From Plantago major (Eukaryota; Streptophyta; Magnoliopsida; Lamiales; Plantaginaceae), in NCBI GenBank assembly GCA_026545765.1, contig CM048841.1, positions 63,103,608 through 63,167,607 on the forward strand: DNA of 64,000 nt. The letters run 5' to 3'. Both the position numbers and the translations under genes were made by a program. The notes beneath the pieces were generated by a model. It had not been told where the DNA came from. It saw only the letters and a program-made list of their open reading frames with translations, and ran no database searches. Shown here piece by piece: positions 56,281 through 64,000 of this stretch (the stretch's first letter is position 1; each line of letters opens with the position of its first letter).

Positions 56281-57354
56281 TGAAAGTGCAAGTTGCACTT
56301 GATTAGATAATCTTATCTTTCATGATTCAGTTCAATGTTTGTGTTTGTTGTTGTTGTTTGTGAACTGCAGGATTTCAATGTTGTGCAACATTGCGAAATA
56401 GTGCCGATACAATGTTGGAACAACATTACAGACAACATCAGACAACATAGAAACAAGCAGGCCAATTGGACTGATGACTTGGACTGGAAGCAATCAATTC
56501 GAATTTCTGCAGGAATAAGGAAAGAGTTTGAGTTGCTTTGGACACAAGGAATGCAATCTAAAAGGAAGGAAAGAGTTTGACAAGTTATGGGCACCTTGAA
56601 AGAAAGAAGGAAATAAAAGATTCTCTAGAGATAATCATGGAAAGATTTTCCAGCCAGCCAGATACAGAGAAACAACGTTAGTTTCTTCCTGCTGAGATCC
56701 TGGATCATCACATATGTACAGGAAGAACATAGTTGCAAGAAGAATACAAGATTAAAGAGAGAATCTTTCAAGAAGATTGTTGAACAAAGCAAGAAGGAAA
56801 TATATTGTTGAAAACACTAATATGGGAATTTCCTTCTAGCTGATTATTGAAGAAAACAAGACAAAGAAAATTGCCTTTGCTGAGATCCTATTGCCTTTCG
56901 ACTTGGATGGGAGCTGTCGATATCTCAAGTATATATACAAGGATTCACCCGAGCAATGTGTAGGCCTTTTTGATTTTATTAAAGAGTTTAGGCTTCTTGT
57001 TTTCTGCTAGCTTTAGAGTTTGTTTAAGAGTATTCATTGTTGGAATAAATCTTTCAAACATCGACCTAGAATAGCTTTTACTGTTAGTTCTTCTAGGGCT
57101 AGTTTTGGTTGTTTAATCAATCATATGTGATTGTATTATACCCACTTGATTAGATCTACTTTTCCTGTCAGTAGATATTTTGCCTAAAGGTGCGGCCAAC
57201 ATATTTATATATGTTGGCTTGGTAATAGCAGTTTCATTCATATTCATCCGCTGCCATCTGTTTACTGTGTTGAAGACTTTGTTGAACAACATTGTTGGCA
57301 ACATTGTCTATTGATCTTGTTCCAAGTACCAATCTGGGATCCTACGTTCTAACA
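56281..57354 (+). repeat. SIRE-type LTR
   Basis: 1074 bases from TGAAAGTGCAAG to CGTTCTAACA. The start is set by the purine tract GATTAAGGGGGAGAT; the end by the resumption of Tat RT coding. CCAAC at 57355-57359 would be the target duplication, but the mate is not seen because the 5' side is missing. Confidence 0.7.
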
Positions 57355-60215
57355 CCAACGTCTGGTAAATAAAATTTTCAAAGAAGAGATTGGCAAAACG
57401 ATGGAAGTATATGTTGATGACATGTTGGATAAGAGCAAGACAGAGGAGCAAAAAAATCGATCACCTTAACAATTGCTTCTCTATCTTGAGGAAGTACGGG
57501 ATGAAACTGAACCCCGAGAAATGTACCGTTGGAGTGAAAGGGGGTAAGTTTCTTGGTTACATGGTCACAGAGAGAGGATTCAGTGCCAACCCAGAAAAGA
57601 TCAAGGCTATTCCTAGACTTGCCACAACCAAAAACCATCAATGAGGTCCAACAGCTCATAGGGCAAGTTATGTGCTTAAGCCGCTTCATCTCCAGATTAG
57701 CAGAAAATAACCTACCCATCTTCAAGATATTGAGGAAAGGGGACAAGTTTGAGTGGACCAAAGAGTGTGATGAAGACTTTGACAATTTAAAGAAATATCT
57801 CCTCTCACCACCACTCTTGGCCAAACCAGTGGAAGGAGAACCCCTCTACTTGTACCTAATAGTCACCAATGAGGCTATGAGTTCCGTGCTGGTTCGGATC
57901 CAAGCCAACGATCACATGCATGTCTACTACCTAAGCAAGGCTCTAGCTGGAGCAGAGACTAGGTATCCTCAGATTGAGAAATTGGCGTATGCTTTGGTAT
58001 ACACGACACGGAGGTTGAAGCCCTACTTCAACTCACACAGGATTGTGGTTCTCACCAGTGAACCGTTGAAACAAGTCCTTGGAAAGCCAGATCAATCCGG
58101 CCGCCTGTCCAAATGGGCGATCGAACTGAGTGAGTATGATATTGGATAACAAGCTCCGTCACCAAAGAAAGTATAGATCCTAGCCGACTTCTTAGTCGAT
58201 TACCCTGAGAAGGATGAGGAAAATGTCAATGATCAGGCGAAAGAAGTTGAGTGCTTGATGATAACACAATAAGTGAACCTCTCTGAGCAAGTGAGAGTCA
58301 TTGAGAAAGAAGCAGAACAAGAAATCTATGGTGACACTCAATTAATGGGATTTCCACCTGAACCTTTGGATGATTCTCTCAGAACGAGACACATGTTCCT
58401 TTTGGACGAAATGCCAAACACTCCTGTGCTTGCATCTTCCGTCATGAAGCAAGAGGAGATCCCAGAATATAAGAACATCGATGCTTCTATAGCATCCAAA
58501 GAACAAGGGAAAGGCACTTGGAAACTACAGGTAGATGGATCTTCTACCGGTAGACTTGGAGGCATTGGAGTACACCTTAAGAGCCCTGAAGGTGCCGAGT
58601 TGGATTATGCCATCACGCTTGACTTGAAGGTGACCAACAATGAAGATGAGTATGAGGCACTCCTTGTCGGACTCAAGATGGCAAAATCTCTCCAAGTGAG
58701 AAGGGTCAAAGCTTACACTGAATCGCAACTAGTTGAATCTCAGTTCTCAGGGTCCTTTGCCGCTAAGGACCCTAACATGATCAAGTACTTGGAATTGCTC
58801 AAAAAAGAGGTAGAGAACTTTGAGGAATTCACACTAGAAAGGTTCGATAGGGTATGGAATGAGAAAGTTGACTCACTCTCAAAGTATGCCTTGGCTTCAG
58901 GAGCGTTGGACACTAGAAACATCATCCTATTGACTCTTAGGACTTCTTCACTCATGAGTTCGGGCCTACATATCTTGCTCTTAAGCACTGAATAGACTTG
59001 GATGACATACATCTTTAATTACCTCAAGGATGGGTCTTTACCCTCAGATACAAAGGAAGCAAGGAGTTTTTTGCAGAGCCACTAGATATTTTATCCTTGG
59101 GGAAGATCTTTACAAGAAGTCTTTTATTGGCACTCACTTGAGGTGCCTTGGACCGCAAGAGGCTAGGACTGTTTTGGAAGAGATCCATAGTGGAAGTTTT
59201 GGGAGTCACTCAGGAGGCCAAGCTTTGGCTCAGAAAGTCATAAGGCAAGGTTACCACTGGCCAACAATTGATAAGGATGCTTCAAACTTTGCTCGAGCAT
59301 GTGATGACTGTCAGTACTATGCCAACGTTCCTCACCGCCCTACAAACCTTATGATTACGTCAATCATAGACTTTATCAATGGGGGATAGACATAGTCGGT
59401 CCTTTTCCCCGTGGTACTCATCACAAGAAGTTCCTCATTGTTTCTGTGGAATACTTTACCAAGTGGGTTTAGGCAGAAGCCTTATCTACCATCACTGAGA
59501 ACCGAGTGAGAACTTTTATTTGGAAAAACATCATTTGTTGCTTTGGACTACCCAGGGTCCTTGTCTCGGACAATGGTGCTCAGTTCTCCGGAGCTAAACA
59601 TAAGGAATGGTGCAAACCCTTCAAGATAGAGCAACGATTCACATCAGTTGGCCACCCTCAAGCTAATGGTCAAGTTGAGTCAACAAACAAGACAATTGTT
59701 AAGATCCTAGAAAAGAGGCTAAGGACTTCTCAAGGGAGTTGGGCAGATGACTTGGATGGAGTACTTTGGGCTCACCGTACTACCGCTAGAACTGCTACTC
59801 AGGAGACACCCTTTGCACTAGTCTATGGCACTGAGGCAGTCAACCCTTCGGAGATTGCAGTTGAGACTCAAAGGATTCAACAGTACCAACCCATTGAGAA
59901 TGAAGTGGCAAGGATCTATGACTTAGAGTTGCTGGAGGACAAAAGGAACACTGCCCTAGCTAACATCCACCACTACCAAGCGACAGCTTCCCAAGCCTAC
60001 AACAAGCATGTCTATGCTAAAGATCTACAATTTGGCGATTTGGTTCTTAAAAGGGCAGACATTCTCAATAAGGTTGGAAAACTGAAGCCTAAATGGGAAG
60101 GTCCTTAAAAGATCATCGGAGCAAGGGTCAATGGAAGCTATGAGTTAGAGGATGATCAGGGAAGGGTCTTGAAGAGAACATGGAATGCCAAGAACCTTCA
60201 GAAGTTTTATGCTTA
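57355..60215 (+). pseudogene. Tat III pol: RT end, RNase H, second RNase H-like domain, integrase (broken)
   Basis: Starts inside RT (QRLVNKIFKEEIGKTMEVYV), then LNPEKCTVGVKGGKFLGYMV, RNase H (VLVRIQANDHMHVYYLSKAL), the second RNase H-like domain (LQVDGSSTGRLGGIGVHLKS, NNEDEYEALLVGL), integrase zinc region (GSHSGGQALAQKVIRQGYHW, CDDCQYYANVPH), core (DNGAQFSGAKHKEW, GHPQANGQVESTNKTIVKIL) and C-terminal domain to AKNLQKFY. Roughly three quarters identical to Tat I by eye, so a related but separate Tat family. Confidence 0.9.
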
Positions 60216-60540
60216 AGAACTACGTCAGTTACTATTGCCTGATTTTGCTTTTTGGCCCTGAAGCCCACAAGTTGTAATTGCATGTACATCAAATCAATAC
60301 AACTTCTATCTTTTTCAGTTATATTTTTTAGACTCGCCTTCCTTCGGACTCACCTCTCCGAACCGTAGCCTTTCCATACAAAAGTACCGCATGATCAAAT
60401 CCCTAAGACTTCAGTTCTACAATGACTCTGTTCAGCAGGTCCGGAGCTAAGACTGAAACATCATAAATGAAATGACAAAGTCAGAAAACAGACCAGTCCG
60501 AGCAACTATGTCTGAACTAAGCAGGCCCAAGTGGAATCTT
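60216..60540. other. Tat III spacer after integrase
   Basis: No gene. TCCGAGCA and TCCGAAC words recur, as in the Tat I equivalent. Confidence 0.4.
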
Positions 60541-61075
60541 CATCGAAAGATCCTCGGACCATCTACCTCTACGAACAACCACCATTTCCGAGTTAGGTGA
60601 AAACAACTCACATAAAATAGTGAAGTGTTGCAGAGGCAGACGGATCAAGGAGTTGATCCTCCGAACCGAATCCTGATATTTTCGACTTTCTCAAATGAAT
60701 GAGTCCGAGTGAAGCGCCTGCTAAGAAGCTCCCCGAACCATCTACCTCTGCAAACAACCACCATTTCTGAGATAGGTGAAAGCCACTCACAGAAAGTGGT
60801 GGGTGCCAGGAGAGGCGGACAGATCAAGGAGTTGATCCTCCGAACCGAATCGTGATATCTCCGACACTCTCAAATGAATGAGTCCGAGTTAAGCACCTGC
60901 CAAGAAGCTCCTTGAACTATCTACCTCTTCGACCATCACCATTTTCGAGTTAGACGAAAGACACTCACAGAAAATGGTAAATGGTTGAAGAAACGGATGG
61001 GTCCAGGAATCGAACCTCCGAACCAGCTTAAGAACTCCAACAAGTTCGAGTGGTTCGATCTCATCGTCCCTAGTG
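60541..61075 (-). repeat. Tandem repeat, ~3 units of about 179 bases
   Basis: CCATCTACCTCT-type anchors at 60559, 60738 and 60917 give a period of 179. Shared blocks include ACCACCATTTC, GTTGATCCTCCGAACCGAAT and TCAAATGAATGAGTCCGAGT. The first two units are close; the third is more diverged. The unit sequence is unrelated to the Tat I repeats at the matching position. Confidence 0.85.
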
Positions 61076-61239
61076 AGATCCGACTCGTACAATCCCCTCG
61101 GACAAGTGGAAGGCTCCTACAAGGCGGATCACATATAGGAACGTCGGAATCGACCCAAACGATAGATATCCGAACTAAGGCATCCGAATCACCCACTACT
61201 ACAAGACAAAAATGATACAAAACAACTGTACGATGCCAA

Positions 61240-61265
61240 GGTATTTATAGACACCATCGACCAAT
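61240..61265 (-). promoter_or_regulatory. Second opposite-strand promoter module in Tat III
   Basis: Minus strand: GATTGGTC (61258-61265), 7-8 bases, then CTATAAATACCTTGG. Upstream on the minus strand GCCCAAGCCCAATGG and GGCCC words cluster (61294-61335). The arrangement is the same as Tat I 9358-9475, which supports a conserved element promoter pointing through the tandem repeats and antisense to pol. Confidence 0.6.
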
Positions 61266-61275
61266 CAAATTGCGA

Positions 61276-61982
61276 CGCGTTCAATGTACCGATTACCATT
61301 GGGCTTGGGCTTGAGTTGGGCCTTTACTATTGGGCCTCCACTTCAGGTCCATCAATGATTTGAGTGGTTCGGACTAAGTTGTTACTCCGAACTGATACTC
61401 AGCACATTGTACGAATCATTATTTACAAGACTTTAAGATTCAGACGCTTGGGATCGATACTCTTCAACCTACGTGTGTCCGATTCTATAAAGTTTACTGG
61501 ACCTATTTTTGTTAAAGACATTCCGAGCCAAAATCACTTGAGCGGAATAATACTAAGTTATATTTTTGATATTATGAGCACATTGATTTGAAACAATCCA
61601 TTCGGACCACAACCAAGAGAGTCCGAACCAATTTTCTAAATTTGATTGTTTCTCACCCCAAGTTTAAGTTTGTAAGTCGACTCGGATTTAATTCTAGCCA
61701 ACCGAACTAGGAATACTTGAAGCAGTTATATATAGCATGCATGTATTTACTACTCACACGAAGGAGGAAGGAACTAAAGATAGATAAATTCATTCAAATA
61801 GCAGCAGATCCGAAGCAGAACAATACTCCGGACCAACATCAGTACGAGCAAAATAACAACTGAATCCGAGACGGATTAACTTAGACAAATTGTTCAAAAT
61901 AAAGACAAAGAGCAAATGGGAATTGTCATAAGGTCCAAAGACCATTACATCATTTGTGGGGCATACCCCGCCTTCACTAAGT
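61276..61982. other. Tat III spacer between the two opposite-strand units
   Basis: No gene recognised. It includes the GGGGTATGCCCC palindrome (about 61959-61970) that follows the aORF end in both Tat I and Tat III. Confidence 0.4.
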
Positions 61983-62283
61983 TCAACTCCTGGATGGCTC
62001 AGAGTGATCTTCTTGATTGGTTCCCACCGGATTGGCGCCCTTCGGATCACCTTGTCGAGCTGCAGCTTCATCGGCCAACCTTTTTTTTCCCACTCCTCCT
62101 CCTTCCTTTGGATGAAGCCCGGTCACTCCTTGAACAAGTCCAGGTTCGGATCTTGACCCATCACCGAACCAGGGATCTTCAGCCACATCTTGTTGTGCTC
62201 AGTATACTCCTCGAACGGGACAAAGTTGTGGAGCATCAATGCTTCCGAAACGAAGGAAGGTAGGTACGGACCTCCATGGTTGT

Positions 62284-62288
62284 ACTTC
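62284..62288. repeat. Target-site duplication ACTTC (mate at 63487-63491)
   Basis: ACTTC flanks TGATGAG...CTCATCA on both sides, and the aORF coding resumes across it. Confidence 0.9.
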
Positions 62289-63486
62289 TGATGAGACAAT
62301 ATTCTAACGTCTCATTTGGTCCTTTTTAGCGGTCTTTGTGAGTCTTTGTCTTTAGTTTTACAGTCTTTTTAGTTCATTTTTACGCTTTGGTGTTTTGTTT
62401 ATATTTTGCAGGAATCGATGTCTTTTGAGCTAAATGAGAAGCATGGCTCGCCGTGGCTAGGGATTAAGTCCGCCACAGCGAGATTTTACGAGCTTGGCCT
62501 TGGGAATTTCGGGGAGGCTCGCCGCGGCGAGGAAATCAGTCCGCCGCGGTGAGATTTTGCGAATGGCTCCCCTGTTTTGAAGGAAGGCGCTCGCCGCGGC
62601 GAAAATTTTCGAGTTGGATATATAATCGACAAAAGGAAGCTCGCCGTGGCGAGACACGCAGGCTCAGAATTTGTTTTCCTTATTAGCTTAGAATTTGTCT
62701 TTATTTTGGATACTTCTTTTAACCTAGTTTTTTAGGAGAGCTCCTAGATTGAGACATTGACATTGAGACATCTTTGGAGCTTGGTTATTCATTGATTTTA
62801 CTCATCAGGATTATTGGTATTGATTTCTCTATTGCTTTCTTCTTTACAATTCGTTCTTTATCTTTATCGATTGAATTGTATGTTATTGCATGCGAGTTTC
62901 ATATCTATGTTTCATATGATTATTACAATGAATCCTTGCGTGCAAATCTCAAGTATGAGTAGCTAAACACCCTTGAAACAGTAGTATGTGAAGATTATGC
63001 ATATTCGTTCTAGGGTTTATCAAATCACTCATATAGGTTAGTCTCGTATAAAATCTTCGTAAAAACCTTCAATTCGATAAGTCCGTATTAAACTCTCTAA
63101 ATTGTTCATGTTTAAGGATCGTGAATTGACGACTCATGATTTCTCTAGTATAATATATTCTAAGAACAATTGTTTGAATCGAATTGATTGATTTACTGTA
63201 CAACAACCGTGTGACAAATATGAGTTTTTTCCCTAGTTCAAATTAGCATAATTGGACCTTGCTACTGTATTCATCTTTCTCTCATTGTTGATCGTAATCT
63301 TAGCTTTAATTAATCTAGTTAGAAGTACACAAAAACCATCAATCAACTGATACTGGCAAGTATCTGTTTACTCTCACTGCTACATAGCTTGATGAATTCC
63401 CTAGAGATCGATCACGAGTTAGTCTTTAGTCTGCAACTACAACTTAATCTCTAATTGCTTTTTTAGAGTATAATTTGAGCTCATCA
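62289..63486 (+). mobile_element. Solo LTR with a GC-rich palindrome array
   Basis: 1198 bases, starting TGATGAGACAAT and ending TTGAGCTCATCA, so the ends form a 7-base inverted repeat TGATGAG/CTCATCA. A 5-base ACTTC target duplication and no internal region mark a solo LTR left by recombination. Orientation is not certain, since both strands begin with TG and end with CA. The family is unrecognised; length and style recall Athila or other gypsy LTRs. A cluster of CTCGCCGCGGCGAG palindromes lies at 62446-62653 in otherwise AT-rich DNA. Confidence 0.85.
62446..62653. repeat. Array of six CTCGCCGCGGCGAG-type palindromes
   Basis: Copies at about 62447, 62468, 62518, 62539, 62590 and 62640. The copies at 62518 (perfect 14-base palindrome), 62590 and 62640 are closest to consensus. 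Pairs are spaced about 21 bases, with a period of about 71 between pairs, and several are followed by AGATTTT.CGA. So a ~71-base unit was duplicated, keeping the palindromes. Confidence 0.85.
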
Positions 63487-64000
63487 ACTTCATGTCCTCA
63501 GTCTCTTCGCACACATGTTCAACGAACTCGTTCTTCATGAGCTCTTCATCATCCACTACCTTGGAGACAAAGTCCGAATCATCTGCTTCCTTGAAGGCTT
63601 CAATTCCTTCTTTCTCATGAGGATAGTCCTTCGGAACTAACCCCTTTTTCTCTAGTTGTCCGATGGCTGCATCGAACCCATCTTGTCGAGACACATCATA
63701 GCTGGTGCCTGTATGGAACTTCTAGGAAATTGAGCCCACGAAGTCTCGAACAGCCTCAGTCTAGACCGAGGGTAAATGCTCCAGAGTGAAGTCCTTGAAG
63801 CCTCGGGAGATTCCAATGAACTCACCTAAACCCTGTTGCTGGGCCTCGAAGTCAGCAGTCATGGACTTGAGAGAACTTTTGAGCTTCTCATTCTCGGCCT
63901 CGATCACCTTATAAGCTGCTTGGGCCTTCTTCAGCTTGTCCTTATAGACAACAGCTTTGTTCGCTCCTTCGGCCCTACTAGCCTCAGACTTTGAAAACTC

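Larger units (their letters stand above)
52307..57354 (+). mobile_element. SIRE/Maximus-type copia remnant
   Basis: Plus strand: gag (52416-53033), RT-end/RNase H (about 53560-54260), a 2-kb region typical of the lineage's third frame (54261-56280), purine tracts and one LTR (56281-57354). No 5' LTR is seen, so it is partial, with most of pol absent. The LTR end at 57354 is followed directly by RT sequence of Tat III, so the copia element most likely inserted into Tat III. The TGTTGA/TCAACA word recurs throughout. Confidence 0.8.
57355..64000 (+). mobile_element. Tat III: Ty3/gypsy Tat element, cut by the window end
   Basis: Plus-strand pol (57355-60215), then tandem repeats, a conserved minus-strand promoter module, and a minus-strand aORF gene (61983 to beyond 64000). 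It has the same layout as Tat I, mirror-imaged. A solo LTR is inserted in the aORF gene. The LTR, gag and protease on the left are not present, and the right end is outside the window. pol has about six breaks. Confidence 0.88.
61983..64000 (-). pseudogene. Tat III opposite-strand protein, C-terminal part, split by a solo LTR
   Basis: Minus strand from the window end: a coiled-coil stretch (KLKKAQAAYKVIEAENEKLK), LGEFIGISRGFKDF, then RQDGFDAAIGQL, AFKEADDSDF and EFVEHVCEETED down to 63487. It resumes after the inserted LTR with KYNHGGPYLPSFV and LKIPGSV (62288-62180), ending near 61983. These blocks match Tat I 8009-8710 in order. The N-terminal domain is outside the window. Besides the LTR insertion it has about three breaks. 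Confidence 0.75.

Overview
The window looks like nuclear DNA of a flowering plant, probably a eudicot, from a repeat-rich region. The evidence is layered LTR retrotransposons of typically plant lineages (Ty3/gypsy Tat, Tekay-like; Ty1/copia SIRE-like), a plant pararetrovirus fossil, PIF/Harbinger and Mutator-like transposons, TATA boxes of plant form, GT-AG introns of 70-170 bases, and PBS sequences for plant initiator tRNA-Met. I see no convincing intact host gene. One short gene-like fragment (38937-39430) may be host.

Layout, left to right. Bases 292-433 and 20041-21517 are two halves of one LTR of a copia family (here 'family A'). A non-autonomous Tekay-like LTR element (434-20040, target duplication ATGAT) splits it. 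Inside that element's 3' LTR sits a 14.6-kb Tat-lineage gypsy element, Tat I (3660-18244, minus strand, target duplication CTCAT). Tat I carries gag-pol on one strand and, on the opposite strand, a spliced gene with its own promoter. Bases 21569-37205 are a 15.6-kb family A copia element (minus strand, target duplication AATTT). It has gag-pol and then about 6 kb of additional gene downstream, with a TATA box and a run of GT-AG introns. Bases 37211-38936 are the 3' end and LTR of a second Tat element (Tat II).

Bases 38937-44615 hold DNA-transposon remains: a PIF/Harbinger element with both its proteins (about 40150-42319) and the C-terminal exons of a Mutator-like transposase (43061-44615). 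Bases 44616-46851 are an endogenous pararetrovirus fragment that abuts another family A copia copy (46852-52306, plus strand). That copy abuts a SIRE-type copia remnant (52307-57354), whose LTR lies against the reverse transcriptase of a third Tat element (Tat III, 57355 to the window end). Tat III also has the opposite-strand gene, interrupted by a 1.2-kb solo LTR (62289-63486, target duplication ACTTC).

The most interesting material is cargo and regulation inside the elements. (1) The family A copia carries an extra gene with its own promoter and tandemly duplicated exon-intron units. (2) The Tat elements share an opposite-strand gene and two opposite-strand promoter modules, with unrelated ~163-179-base tandem repeats between the second promoter and pol. 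(3) The solo LTR contains an array of GC-rich palindromes, and the SIRE remnant is peppered with a TGTTGA/TCAACA word. All calls come from reading the sequence; no database search was possible.
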